From assembly GCF_030811535.1 (NCBI RefSeq), contig NZ_JAUSQX010000001.1, positions 1,674,001-1,738,000 on the forward strand: a stretch of 64,000 bases of DNA, read 5' to 3'. Below, piece by piece: positions 46,646 through 55,747 of this stretch (position 1 is its first letter; the number at the start of each line of letters is the position of its first letter). Below the pieces are notes generated by a model. That model was given only the letters and a program-made list of their open reading frames with translations, was not told where the DNA came from and did not search any database. This stretch comes from Trueperella bonasi (GTDB lineage Bacteria > Actinomycetota > Actinomycetes > Actinomycetales > Actinomycetaceae). Both the position numbers and the translations under genes were made by a program.

Positions 46646-47574
46646 TCCCGATAGTGGCGATCGTTGGGCAAACTGCCTCCGGTAAAACGGCGCTTTCGCT
46701 CGAGCTCGCCGATCGGCTCGGCGGGCCGAACGCCGTCGAAATCATCTCGGCCGATGCCATGCAGTTGTATCGGGGGATGGATATCGGAACCGCGAAACTA
46801 CCGCCCGACCAGCGCCGTGGAATCACCCACCACCAACTCGACGTGCTCGACGTGACGCAGAGGGCCTCAGTTGCGGCCTATCAGCGCCACGCACGAGCTG
46901 ACCTGGAAGCCATCCGCGAACGGGGCAAGATTCCCGTTGTGGTGGGCGGATCGGGGCTTTATGTGTCCGGCTTGCTTGACGAGCTGAATTTCCCGGGCAC
47001 CGATCCCGCGATTCGCGCTGAGCTTGAACAGGTCCACGGTGATCGGGGGCTCGAACCGCTGATCGCCGAGCTGCGTGAAAAAGATCCGGTCTCCGCGCAA
47101 ACGATTAATCTGGCTAATCCGCGTAGGGTGATCCGGGCGCTCGAAGTGGTTCGGCTTACCGGGCACTCCTATACCCCGGTTTTCCCGCGGCACACGAGCC
47201 ACTACGAGAGACTTCACATGTTCGGGGTACGGCGAGAAAAAGAGGCTCTTGAACAAGCGATCGTGAAGCGGGCGCGGCAGATGTTTGACGCCGGCTTGAT
47301 CGAAGAGACCCGGGCGTTGATCTCCGATGGCCTTCGCACGGGAGAGACTGCACGGAAAGCAACGGGGTACGCTGAAGCGATCGCCGTGATTGACGGAGAG
47401 CTGGATGTGCAGGGCGCGATCGACTCTGTAGCGCAGGCAACCCGCCGACTGGCAAAAAAGCAGCGCACGTGGTTCCGCCGCGATCCGCGAATCCAGTGGC
47501 TCGATATCGACGACGGCGCAGCACTCGGCTCGCTCGCAGACACGATCGTCAACCAGATTGTGCTGGCGACGTAG
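46642..47574 (+). CDS. miaA: tRNA dimethylallyltransferase
   Basis: MiaA transfers the dimethylallyl group from DMAPP, a product of the MEP pathway, to A37 of tRNA. The 310-residue protein has the P-loop [43 protein letters not shown] and the [14 protein letters not shown] helix. The ATG overlaps the miaB stop, so the two are coupled. The [10 protein letters not shown] segment near the C-terminus is the usual tRNA contact. Confidence 0.95.
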   Translation: MIPIVAIVGQTASGKTALSLELADRLGGPNAVEIISADAMQLYRGMDIGTAKLPPDQRRGITHHQLDVLDVTQRASVAAYQRHARADLEAIRERGKIPVVVGGSGLYVSGLLDELNFPGTDPAIRAELEQVHGDRGLEPLIAELREKDPVSAQTINLANPRRVIRALEVVRLTGHSYTPVFPRHTSHYERLHMFGVRREKEALEQAIVKRARQMFDAGLIEETRALISDGLRTGETARKATGYAEAIAVIDGELDVQGAIDSVAQATRRLAKKQRTWFRRDPRIQWLDIDDGAALGSLADTIVNQIVLAT

Positions 47575-47618
47575 CCCGCGGCCTTGAGCCGCAGATGTAG
47601 CCAGCGGGACTGTCAGAA

Positions 47619-48221
47619 CTAGGACTCCCGCCGTGATTCAAGGACGCGGAAGCCCTTTTGCGAGCCGAGTTTCGCCGTCGGGAAACCGTTCTTACTCAGC
47701 CAGGCGGCAAGGGAATCCGAGCCCAGATTTCGTTGAACCACGAGGTAGGCCACGCCTTTTGGCGAAAGTTTTCCTAGCCACGTAGTGAGCAGTTCGTGTA
47801 GGGCTGCTTTTCCAATCCGGATCGGGGGATTGGACCACAGCAAGTCAATGTTAGAGATGTCGGCAGTAGATTCGTTGATGACGCTCACATTGCCCAGCCC
47901 GGCGGCGCGCGCATTTTCCGCTGTCAGTGCCAGTGCGCGTTCGTTCACGTCGATGCCGTAGACTCGCGAATCTGGGTATTGTGCTGCTAACGCGAGAGTC
48001 AGCGGCCCCCAGCCGCAGCCCACATCGACGATCGTCGAGCCCGGCGCAAGATCGGGCAACGGCGCCTTGTGCAGCAAGACCGCAGTGCCTTTATCAACAC
48101 CTTGGTGAGAAAAGATTCCTGAGGTCGTCGTGACGCGATAGTCTTCACCCAAGATGCGGACATCAATCTGACGCGGAGCGTCTTTGGCTGTGGGGCGGCT
48201 GGAAAAATAATGCTCATTCAC
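47619..48221 (-). CDS. RsmC-like class I SAM methyltransferase
   Basis: A 200-residue protein like the catalytic half of RsmC, the 16S rRNA m2G1207 methyltransferase. Motif I is IVDVGCGWGPLTLALA, followed by VYGIDVNERALALTAENA, and the catalytic NPP motif is LLWSNPPIRIGKAALHEL. YLVVQRNLGSD closes the fold. The GTG at 48221 (VNEHYFSSRP) lies 6 nt after a minus-strand -10 box; a longer frame to 48350 would include non-homologous residues and overlap hflX. It converges on miaA, with a small GCGGC/GCCGC hairpin between. Confidence 0.87.
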   Translation of the reverse strand: MNEHYFSSRPTAKDAPRQIDVRILGEDYRVTTTSGIFSHQGVDKGTAVLLHKAPLPDLAPGSTIVDVGCGWGPLTLALAAQYPDSRVYGIDVNERALALTAENARAAGLGNVSVINESTADISNIDLLWSNPPIRIGKAALHELLTTWLGKLSPKGVAYLVVQRNLGSDSLAAWLSKNGFPTAKLGSQKGFRVLESRRES

Positions 48222-48227
48222 GCCAAT

Positions 48228-48233
48228 AGCGTA
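48228..48233 (-). promoter_or_regulatory. -10 box TACGCT, leaderless RsmC-like gene
   Basis: On the minus strand the hexamer ends 6 nt before the GTG at 48221. Confidence 0.45.
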
Positions 48234-48330
48234 TCGCGCGCGGCGCCAAGATACCCCGTTTTGACGCCGGCTGTAAGACAATAGAAAAAACACGAGGAGA
48301 CGACCTATCAACGAAGCACAAGAGTTCGAA

Positions 48331-49773
48331 TTGCATGCCGGCAAGGCCACTGCACTCCAGGCAGATCCTGCTTACCACGGCCACTGGGCCGGTGATTCTT
48401 TCGATCGTGAGGAACGATCGTCGCTGCGCCGCGTTGCCGGCCTTTCCACAGAACTCACCGATGTTAGTCAGGTTGAGTACCGGCAGCTGCGCCTTGAGCG
48501 GGTTGTGCTCGTTGGTCTGGTGACCGACGGCGATATGCGCGCAGGCGAAGAATCCCTGCGTGAATTGGCGGCTCTCGCGCTAACGGCGGGCTCGCAGGTT
48601 CTGGACGGGGTGCTACAGCGCAGGCAGGTACCCGATCCGGCCACGTATCTCGGCTCGGGTAAGGCGAGCGAACTCGCGGATCTTGTTGCCAGCCATGGCG
48701 CCGATACCGTGATCGTTAATTCCGAGCTGGCGCCAACTCAGCGCCGTTCGTTGGAGGACATCGTTGATGCCAAGGTCATTGACCGAACTGCGCTGATCTT
48801 GGACATCTTCGCCCAGCATGCAAAATCTAAAGAGGGCAAGGCGCAGGTGGAGCTCGCCCAACTGGAATACCTTTTACCGCGTTTGCGCGGCTGGGGTGAG
48901 TCGATGTCCCGGCAGGCAGGTGGCCGGGTGGCCGGCGGTGAGGGTATTGGCTCGCGCGGGCCGGGCGAAACGCAGATCGAACTTGATCGGCGGCGAATCC
49001 GCCAGCGCATGGGCAAACTACGGCGCGAAATTAAGCAGATGGAAAATTCCCGTCAAACGCGCCGGCACAACCGCAAGCGTAAAAGCGTGCCGAGTGTCGT
49101 CGTCGTTGGGTATACCAATGCCGGGAAATCTTCACTCATGAATGTGCTCACGGGAGCGGGCGTGCTGGTCGAAAATGCGCTTTTTGCTACGCTCGATCCC
49201 ACCGTGCGGCGCGCCGAAACCGACGACGGGCGCGAATACACGCTCACGGACACGGTTGGTTTCGTGCGCAATCTTCCCACCCAGCTCGTCGAGGCGTTCC
49301 GATCCACTTTGGAGGAGGCGGGCGACGCCGACGTATTGCTACACGTAGTCGATGCGGCACACGATGATCCCATCGGGCAGATCGACGCCGTCCATCAGGT
49401 GCTGGCAGGCGTGGAGGGAACGGAAGCAATCCCTGAGCTGATCGTGCTATCGAAGGCAGATATTGCCGACGCGATCACGGTGGCCACATTGCGTAGCCGC
49501 TATCCGAATTCGGTGCTCGTCAGCGCCGTGACCGGTGAGGGAATCGACGAACTGCGCGGACGCGTGGCTGAACGTTTACCGCGCCCGGCCGTGGAAATCG
49601 ACCTTGTTATCCCCTACGAGCGCGGCGATATTGTGAACCGGATTCACAATGAGGGCGAAATTCTTTCGCAAGACCACGAGGCTGAGGGCACGCACATGCA
49701 CGCGCGGGTAAGCCCCGAAATCGAGGGTTTGCTCGTGGAGGCCGGAATCATGAAAGCCGCGCCCAGTGACTGA
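48331..49773 (+). CDS. hflX: Ribosome-associated GTPase HflX
   Basis: HflX splits stalled or stressed ribosomes. The product has the N-terminal HflX domain (GSGKASELADLVASHGADTV, then LDIFAQHAKSKEGKAQVELA), the coiled linker, GPGETQIELDRRRIRQR, and the G domain with VVVGYTNAGKSSL and DTVGFVRNLP. The start is unclear. TTG 48331 (480 residues) has only a weak AAGAG site. An in-frame ATC at 48307 (488 residues) has a near-perfect GAGGAG site at the right distance, and no ATG or GTG lies between the upstream stop and the conserved region. It overlaps the DinG-like gene by 8 nt. Confidence 0.93.
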   Translation: MHAGKATALQADPAYHGHWAGDSFDREERSSLRRVAGLSTELTDVSQVEYRQLRLERVVLVGLVTDGDMRAGEESLRELAALALTAGSQVLDGVLQRRQVPDPATYLGSGKASELADLVASHGADTVIVNSELAPTQRRSLEDIVDAKVIDRTALILDIFAQHAKSKEGKAQVELAQLEYLLPRLRGWGESMSRQAGGRVAGGEGIGSRGPGETQIELDRRRIRQRMGKLRREIKQMENSRQTRRHNRKRKSVPSVVVVGYTNAGKSSLMNVLTGAGVLVENALFATLDPTVRRAETDDGREYTLTDTVGFVRNLPTQLVEAFRSTLEEAGDADVLLHVVDAAHDDPIGQIDAVHQVLAGVEGTEAIPELIVLSKADIADAITVATLRSRYPNSVLVSAVTGEGIDELRGRVAERLPRPAVEIDLVIPYERGDIVNRIHNEGEILSQDHEAEGTHMHARVSPEIEGLLVEAGIMKAAPSD

Positions 49774-51703
49774 ACTCGAGCCGCGGCGGGTACTCGATCA
49801 TGTTGTGGATAGCATCGGGGGAGCGCGCCGCGATGGCCAAGAACAGATGGTCGACGCCGTGTACGAGGCCCTCGTTGATGAGGGCCACCTCATGGTGGAG
49901 GCCGGCACCGGCACGGGTAAATCATTTGGCTATCTGATTCCGGCGATGGTGTGGGCGGCGCAATCCGACCAGCGGGCGATCATTTCGACAGCGACCCTCG
50001 CGTTGCAGCGGCAGATTATGCAACAGGACGCGCCCGCCGTCGCCGATGCCCTGCGCGAAATCTATGGCGCACACGTCAATGTTGCCCTTTTGAAGGGGTG
50101 GAATAACTACGCGTGCCTACGCAAGGTTGACGGCGGATATCCGGAAGAAGACGCGCTTCTTTCGCGAGCTGAGGGCGAGTTTGGTGCGACGGCGACGGGT
50201 GAAGAGGTGGTGCGAGCTCGGCAGTGGGCGCTGACAAGCGAAACTGGCGATCGCGACGATCTTGTTCCAGGCGTGTCGGATCGGGCCTGGCAGCAGATTT
50301 CGATCCAGAAACGCGAATGTATCGGTGAATCGTGCCCGCTGCGCCACGAATGTTTCCCGGTGCGGGCGCGGGCTATGGCAGACGAGGCTGACATCGTGGT
50401 GACCAACCATTCCCTGCTGGGGATTCAGGCATCAGGTACGCCGGTACTGCCCGAATCGCACGCCTACATCGTTGATGAAGCACACGATCTGGTTGATCGG
50501 GTGACAACCCAACTGACCCGGTCACTTGCCGGATACGATTTGCGTTCTATCGCGCGCTTGCTCCGCCAGGCGGGGCTTGATGACGAAGGCTTGCCCGACG
50601 CCGCAGAGGAACTTTCCGATGTGCTCGCTGATATCGGTGAAGGGCGGATCGTCAAGCTCAGAGAGGAACTGAGCGATGTAGTGGCACGGATTTTGGGCAA
50701 GATTCAGGCTGCCGGCGAGGCCGTATCAGCAATGGGCGGCGGTAACGAGGAGCAGAATGCGGCCAAACAGGTGTTGCGCTCGCGGCTGGGCGAGATGTCT
50801 GAGATGTGTAGCGAGGTGCTCGGTGATGCCGTCCAGCTTGGCACCCGGGTGCTGTGGGCGAGCGAGTTCAATGACTCTTACACGTTGTATTTTGCGCCCT
50901 TGGATGTGTCCGCCTCGATTGCTGACAACCTTTTTGAAAACACGCCCGTTGTGTTAACTTCTGCGACTCTCCAAGTGGGCGGTAGTTTCGATGCCGTTGC
51001 GAATCGAGTGGGCTTCACCTTTCCAAGCCAGGGGGAGTGGTCCGGCTTGGACGTTGGTAGTCCGTTTGATCCTGCCAAGCAGGGCATCTTGTACGTGGCC
51101 GAGCATCTGAATCCACCTGGGCGCGATGGTTACGGGGATCAGCACCTTTCTGAAATTGTGGAGCTTATCAGGGCAAGCGGGGGCGGTGCTCTGTGCCTGT
51201 TTACTTCGCGGGTGGGTGCCGAGCGAGCTGCCGAGTACGTGCGTGAGGCACTGGATGTGCCGGTGCTTGTACAGGGTGAGGACCAGCTTCCTACCCTGCT
51301 TGAGGAGTTTGCGGCCGATCCGTCCGCTTCGCTGTTTGGCACGATCTCACTGTGGCAGGGGGTGGACGTGCCGGGCCGGACCTGCCGGCTCGTGATTATT
51401 GACCGAATTCCGTTTCCGCGCCCGGATGATCCGTTGATTCAGGCTCGTAATGAGGCTGCGACGCGCGATGGCCGCAATGCTTTCATGTCCGTTTCTGCTA
51501 CGCAGGCCGCGCTTCTACTTGCGCAGGGGGCTGGGCGTTTGCTGCGCCGCACCACTGATCGCGGTGTTGTGGCCGTGCTGGATTCGCGCTTACGAACTCG
51601 CAGATACGGCAGCTTCTTACTGGCTTCGTTGCCGAAGATGTGGCCGACGACGGACCGTGAGGTGGTTCTTGGCGCTCTTGAGAGGCTATCTTCGGATATT
51701 TGA
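49766..51703 (+). CDS. DinG/XPD-like ATP-dependent DNA helicase
   Basis: A 645-residue superfamily-2 helicase with a 4Fe-4S site. Walker A is MVEAGTGTGKSFGYLIP near 46-52. The cluster cysteines are in YACLRK and CIGESCPLRHEC, the DEAH box is VDEAHDLVDR, and the C-terminal motifs include SLWQGVDVPGRTCR and AQGAGRLLRR. Such helicases unwind D-loops or damaged forks. In actinobacteria this gene sits between hflX and lexA, as here. It starts with GTG inside the end of hflX; no SOS box was found upstream. Confidence 0.9.
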   Translation: MTELEPRRVLDHVVDSIGGARRDGQEQMVDAVYEALVDEGHLMVEAGTGTGKSFGYLIPAMVWAAQSDQRAIISTATLALQRQIMQQDAPAVADALREIYGAHVNVALLKGWNNYACLRKVDGGYPEEDALLSRAEGEFGATATGEEVVRARQWALTSETGDRDDLVPGVSDRAWQQISIQKRECIGESCPLRHECFPVRARAMADEADIVVTNHSLLGIQASGTPVLPESHAYIVDEAHDLVDRVTTQLTRSLAGYDLRSIARLLRQAGLDDEGLPDAAEELSDVLADIGEGRIVKLREELSDVVARILGKIQAAGEAVSAMGGGNEEQNAAKQVLRSRLGEMSEMCSEVLGDAVQLGTRVLWASEFNDSYTLYFAPLDVSASIADNLFENTPVVLTSATLQVGGSFDAVANRVGFTFPSQGEWSGLDVGSPFDPAKQGILYVAEHLNPPGRDGYGDQHLSEIVELIRASGGGALCLFTSRVGAERAAEYVREALDVPVLVQGEDQLPTLLEEFAADPSASLFGTISLWQGVDVPGRTCRLVIIDRIPFPRPDDPLIQARNEAATRDGRNAFMSVSATQAALLLAQGAGRLLRRTTDRGVVAVLDSRLRTRRYGSFLLASLPKMWPTTDREVVLGALERLSSDI

Positions 51704-51727
51704 GCGCGGCGCTGAGGGCGAAAGTGC

Positions 51728-52447
51728 TCAGAGTGCGCGAAGGACCGTGACCACCTTGCCAAGAATTTCCGCATCATTGCCCGGGATCGGAGCATAGTTC
51801 GAGTTGCGAGGGAGCAGCCAAATGTGGCCGTCTTTCTTTTGGAAGGCTTTTACCGTTGCTTCGCCGTCAATCATCGCGGCAACGATTTCACCATTTTCAG
51901 CCACCGGCTGGCGGCGTACAACTACCCAGTCGCCATCGCAGATAGCGGCATCGATCATCGAATCGCCCGATACTTCGAGCATGAAAAGATCGCCCGTGCC
52001 AGTCAGTTGCCGGGGAAGTGGGAAGACGTCTTCGATCACCTGTTCGGCAAGGATCGGGCCGCCGGCGGCAATTCGCCCGACGGCTGGTACGTTGACCGGT
52101 GCGCTCACGTTCACTTCAAGATCATCGATACGGTAAGTATCTTCGGCTTCTTCTTCCACGGCACGGATATTCGACGACGACGGGATCTGCCGCTTAGCAG
52201 GTGCCCACTCACCCGCAAGTTCTAGGCCAAGATCTGTAACTTCTAAAGTTCGCGGACGCCGCGGATCTCGAACGATGCACGTGGCCTTCTCAAGGAGGTC
52301 AAGCTGATATTTGACGGAAGAGGACGATTTGAGCCCAACCTTTTCACCGATTTCACGAACAGTGGGCGGGTAGCCATTTTCTGTAAGCCCCGCGCAAATC
52401 GCGCGCAGGATCGAGGTTTGACGATCGGAAAGTTTCACCTTGGTCAT
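51728..52447 (-). CDS. lexA: SOS repressor LexA
   Basis: LexA represses DNA-damage genes and cleaves itself on RecA filaments. The 239-residue protein has the N-terminal winged helix ([32 protein letters not shown]), a linker, the cleavage site Ala128-Gly129 in RIAAGGPIL, and the Ser-Lys dyad Ser163 (VSGDSMID) and Lys200 (EATVKAF). ATG 52447 follows GGAGGATCC. It is divergent from the LysM gene and lies 24 nt from the end of the DinG-like gene. Confidence 0.95.
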   Translation of the reverse strand: MTKVKLSDRQTSILRAICAGLTENGYPPTVREIGEKVGLKSSSSVKYQLDLLEKATCIVRDPRRPRTLEVTDLGLELAGEWAPAKRQIPSSSNIRAVEEEAEDTYRIDDLEVNVSAPVNVPAVGRIAAGGPILAEQVIEDVFPLPRQLTGTGDLFMLEVSGDSMIDAAICDGDWVVVRRQPVAENGEIVAAMIDGEATVKAFQKKDGHIWLLPRNSNYAPIPGNDAEILGKVVTVLRAL

Positions 52448-52527
52448 GGATCCTCCTGCCGGCAAAATTTTTTGTCGGAGCCGTGCGGTTGACTTCTCGC
52501 AAGCCTACCGGGCGAGCCACTGTTGTT

Positions 52528-52564
52528 CAAACACGTGTTCTAATGCGTGTCGAACAAAGGTTCT
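52528..52564 (-). promoter_or_regulatory. Two LexA boxes on the lexA side
   Basis: CAAACACGTGTTCT (52528-52541) and CGAACAAAGGTTCT (52551-52564) match CGAAC-N4-GTTCG with two and one mismatches. A minus-strand -10 box TAGGCT (52507-52502) lies downstream, so the first box falls near -35. Confidence 0.65.
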
Positions 52565-52586
52565 GGACATCGCTGGGGTGTTCGGC

Positions 52587-52622
52587 TAGGATTCAAACAG
52601 ACGTTCGACGAACAGTTGTTCG
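52587..52622 (+). promoter_or_regulatory. -10 box and two LexA boxes on the LysM-gene side
   Basis: TAGGAT (52587-52592) is followed at once by CAAACAGACGTTCG (52594-52607, one mismatch) and CGAACAGTTGTTCG (52609-52622, perfect). The boxes cover the expected transcription start, so LexA should repress tightly. Confidence 0.75.
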
Positions 52623-52632
52623 AGGAGGAAGC

Positions 52633-53220
52633 ATGACGGCACTAACATTTGGCGATGTTGAAGGATACGGCGATGCTAGGGCTCGTGCAGGAGCCCCGCG
52701 GTTGCGGGTTGTACGGGAGGGGGATCTCAAGCGCTACGGGCCTGCCGTGCGCCAGGATCGGCCCAACACTCGTGGTAATACGCTTCACGCAGTTCCAACG
52801 GCTGCATCCGCGGATGAAGCAGCCCTTGCCGTCCGTTGGTCGAAGGAGCCAGTTCGCCGGTCTGGAGCGCCAGCCCGGCCGTCCAGGCAGCCGAGAATGG
52901 AGCAGCGCAGGATGCGCGCATCGCAGGCTCGCACCTACTCACCAGAGTTGAACTTCGACAATGCCGTCAAGGTCACCTTAACCCTGGCCGGCATGGTATT
53001 GGTTTTTGCCTTGGGCATCTTTCTTTACACGGCACTCGGTTTGGGCCTGCAAGCCGGAGACGCGATTACTGTCGTCGCGGGTGACTCGCTGTGGTCGATC
53101 GCGCAAGCGATGCCGGTTGATATTCCGACCGCACAGATCGTTCAAGACATCGCCGAACTCAATGCACTCGAAAGCAGTGTTGTAGCTGCAGGCACAGAGC
53201 TTATTTTGCCGGCTTATTAG
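52633..53220 (+). CDS. LysM-domain SOS cell-division suppressor (DivS/ChiZ-like)
   Basis: A 195-residue protein: a basic cytosolic part of about 115 residues, one membrane helix (VTLTLAGMVLVFALGIFLYTA) and a C-terminal LysM peptidoglycan-binding domain (VVAGDSLWSIAQAM to GTELILPAY). The matching gene next to lexA and nrdR in mycobacteria (Rv2719c, ChiZ) and corynebacteria (DivS) halts division during the SOS response; the shared layout and two LexA boxes support the same role. ATG 52633 follows GAGGAGGAAGC. The upstream in-frame extension crosses the operators and is not real. Confidence 0.82.
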   Translation: MTALTFGDVEGYGDARARAGAPRLRVVREGDLKRYGPAVRQDRPNTRGNTLHAVPTAASADEAALAVRWSKEPVRRSGAPARPSRQPRMEQRRMRASQARTYSPELNFDNAVKVTLTLAGMVLVFALGIFLYTALGLGLQAGDAITVVAGDSLWSIAQAMPVDIPTAQIVQDIAELNALESSVVAAGTELILPAY

Positions 53221-53275
53221 CACGAAATCTACGGCGCGCACTTCGCCGTGTTTGAATAATGGTGACATTCGGCTG

Positions 53276-53281
53276 TAGTTT
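53276..53281 (+). promoter_or_regulatory. -10 box TAGTTT, leaderless nrdR
   Basis: The hexamer ends 7 nt before the ATG at 53289. Confidence 0.4.
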
Positions 53282-53288
53282 ATTGAAC

Positions 53289-53798
53289 ATGTTCTGCCCC
53301 TTTTGCCACCATGAGGATTCTCGAGTCGTCGACACGCGCACGAGCGACGACGGACAAACCATTCGACGTCGTCGAGAATGCCCCTCATGCGCCCGTCGAT
53401 TCTCCACGCAAGAAACAGCCGCACTAATGGTCACAAAGCGCTCGGGAACTACGGAACCGTTCTCGCGTGACAAAATCATCTCTGGAGTTGGCCGCGCTTG
53501 CCAAGGCCGGCCCGTTACGCGTGACCAATTGGCAGTACTGGCCCAGCAGGTTGAAGAAACACTTCGCGCCTCGGGTGCAGCCCACATTGATTCGCAAGAC
53601 GTCGGCCTAGCGATCCTCGATCCGCTTCGCGAACTCGACACGGTGGCCTACCTGCGTTTTGCCTCCGTCTATTCGAACTTTGAAACGCTCGAAGACTTTG
53701 AAGAAGCAATCCGGGAACTGCGAAGCTCGCAATTCCCGGAAGATTCCCAGGCGCCTGAAAGAACGCAAATGCTAGATAACTCCAGCGAAGATGCGTAA
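53289..53798 (+). CDS. nrdR: Transcriptional repressor NrdR
   Basis: NrdR represses ribonucleotide reductase genes in response to ATP/dATP. The 169-residue protein has the zinc ribbon [15 protein letters not shown] and [12 protein letters not shown], then an ATP-cone domain ([20 protein letters not shown]). ATG 53289 (MFCPFC) is chosen over GTG 53259 because zinc-ribbon homologues begin here and the -10 box ends 7 nt before it. No ribonucleotide reductase gene is in the window. Its stop is 2 nt from the end of the convergent ligase gene. Confidence 0.95.
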   Translation: MFCPFCHHEDSRVVDTRTSDDGQTIRRRRECPSCARRFSTQETAALMVTKRSGTTEPFSRDKIISGVGRACQGRPVTRDQLAVLAQQVEETLRASGAAHIDSQDVGLAILDPLRELDTVAYLRFASVYSNFETLEDFEEAIRELRSSQFPEDSQAPERTQMLDNSSEDA

Positions 53799-53800
53799 GC

Positions 53801-55684
53801 CTAATCGCGGCCCTGATCTGACTGATCTTGAGCCTGGGAGCCGCTGCCATCATCATGTCGTGGAGCCGAATGGGCGCTCAGCGCCGATAGGCTGGATTTT
53901 GCGCTCGCAGCCTTTTCTTTCACGGCACTGACGTAGCCATCTATCCTGTCTGCAGTGCGATGCGAAGCCGCGGAAGCCCGATCGCGCCACTGGCCCGAAG
54001 CCAATTCCAAATTCTCCAACTGCTCCTTGACACGGCGGCGCATCACCTTACCAAGCTGGGAACGCGGAAGATCATCGAAAATCGCGATCGACTTCGGCAT
54101 TGCATAGTGGGAGAGCTTATCCTCGGTCCACTGGCGAACAGCATCGAGATCCACATTCGCACCGGGCTCGAGCACGAGAGCTGCCACCACGGCTTCGGAG
54201 AACGAATCGGTCGGCATGCCAACCACGGCAACGTCCACCACGCCCGGCATATCGCGAACCGCTGACTCCACCTCGGAAGGGTAGACGTTGAATCCGGAGT
54301 TGATAATCATTTCCTTGCGGCGATCGGCCATAATTAGGAAACCGTCATCCCAGCGCGCGAGGTCACCCGTATGTAACCAGCCATCCCGGATGGCGATGTC
54401 GGTCTCTTCCGGATTCTTATAGTAGCCGGAGAAAACTTGCGGTCCGCGCACGCAAATTTCGCCGATCTCGCCCTCGCCGAGCTCCTTGGTCGGATCGTCT
54501 TGGTCAACAACCTTGATCTCAGTCGACGGGAAGGGCAATCCCAACGTGGATGGCCGGCGTCGTTCGCTCACCGGCGAACCAGAAATCACTGGCGAGGCTT
54601 CCGTCATGCCGTAGCCCTCAATAATCAGGCCGGACTTTTGTTCCCAGCGAGCCGCCAGCGCAGGATCCAACGGCATTGCTCCGCAAACCGAGTACTGGAT
54701 CGTGGAAAGATCAGCCTGCTTGCCTTCATCGATCGCGTCCAGAATCTTCTTAAACATCGGCGGTACCCCGCCAAAGAACGTGATCGGATGGCGTTTGTGA
54801 GCGGCGAGTAGAATATCCACATCGAAAGTCGGGATCATCACCTGGGTTGCAGCCATGTACACGCACACGAGCATCGATAGCTGAAGACCGAACGCGTGGA
54901 AGAACGGAAGAACCGCGCCCACAGTTTCCGTGCCGCGAACCATGTCCACCAGCCAGGCGTCGGCCTGCTTCGTGTTCGACAACAAATTGCCATGCGTGAG
55001 TTGCACGGCTTTCGGAGTGCCCGTGGTTCCTCCAGTCATCAACAGCACGGCGAGGGACTCGACGTCGGGGCCCTCTTCACGCGAAAGATCAAGCGGCGCA
55101 TTGTGCTTGACCTGGTTATCCCAGGAGTGCACGCCCGCCGGCACCTTACCGCGCAGCTTATTACGCTGCTGACGAGCAGCCTTAACCGGCAATTTCAGTA
55201 GGAACTGCGACTTCGCTGGCAGCGCCTTGGTCAAATTCACGGCCAGGTATGTGCGGCCCTTAAAGTCGCCGTCCACGATCAGCTTCTCGAGCGTCTGCTC
55301 CCAGCCGATGACGACCTTGGAACCAACAAGTTCAATTTGATCTTCGATCTGCTTGCGAGGGGCCAGCGGATTGTGCTCCGCGAGAGTCACGCCAAGAGCC
55401 ATCGCCGCATAGAACAGCACGTAGTGCTGCGGACAATTCGGCAAGATTGCAGAAATCACATCGCCGCGCCGAACACCAACCATCGTCAAAACTTGCGCCG
55501 CGCGTTTAACCTCATCCAGAACTTCAGCATACGTGTATTCCCGACCAAGGAAATCAATCGCCACCCGCTCGGGGAAATCCTCGGCTGCGGAGAACAAAAG
55601 CTGGTCGATCGTCGTCGTTACCGGTTCAATCTCGGTTGGAACACCCTCGGGATATCGAGAGTGCGCGCGTTCCATGTTGGTCAT
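53801..55684 (-). CDS. Long-chain fatty-acid-CoA ligase (AMP-forming)
   Basis: A 627-residue adenylate-forming enzyme that activates fatty acids as acyl-CoA. The A3 loop is MTGGTTGTPKAV, A5 is EGYGMTEASPV, A7/A8 are WLHTGDLARWDDGFL and ADRRKEMIINSGFNVYPSEV, and the adenylation lysine is in SQLGKVMRR. A C-terminal Ala/Ser/Lys tail of about 60 residues is extra. An N-terminal ATG pair (55684 or 55675) follows AAAGGGAC. The chain-length preference cannot be told. Confidence 0.9.
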   Translation of the reverse strand: MTNMERAHSRYPEGVPTEIEPVTTTIDQLLFSAAEDFPERVAIDFLGREYTYAEVLDEVKRAAQVLTMVGVRRGDVISAILPNCPQHYVLFYAAMALGVTLAEHNPLAPRKQIEDQIELVGSKVVIGWEQTLEKLIVDGDFKGRTYLAVNLTKALPAKSQFLLKLPVKAARQQRNKLRGKVPAGVHSWDNQVKHNAPLDLSREEGPDVESLAVLLMTGGTTGTPKAVQLTHGNLLSNTKQADAWLVDMVRGTETVGAVLPFFHAFGLQLSMLVCVYMAATQVMIPTFDVDILLAAHKRHPITFFGGVPPMFKKILDAIDEGKQADLSTIQYSVCGAMPLDPALAARWEQKSGLIIEGYGMTEASPVISGSPVSERRRPSTLGLPFPSTEIKVVDQDDPTKELGEGEIGEICVRGPQVFSGYYKNPEETDIAIRDGWLHTGDLARWDDGFLIMADRRKEMIINSGFNVYPSEVESAVRDMPGVVDVAVVGMPTDSFSEAVVAALVLEPGANVDLDAVRQWTEDKLSHYAMPKSIAIFDDLPRSQLGKVMRRRVKEQLENLELASGQWRDRASAASHRTADRIDGYVSAVKEKAASAKSSLSALSAHSAPRHDDGSGSQAQDQSDQGRD

Positions 55685-55747
55685 TGATGTCCCTTTCGCA
55701 GATACTCCTCTAAGGTTACGCGAACGTAACCACGAGTGCTTGGGTAA

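Noticed and set aside
48222-48350. N-terminal extension of the RsmC-like methyltransferase
   Set aside because: It would start inside hflX and add 43 residues with no match to the family; the GTG at 48221 has a promoter in the right place.
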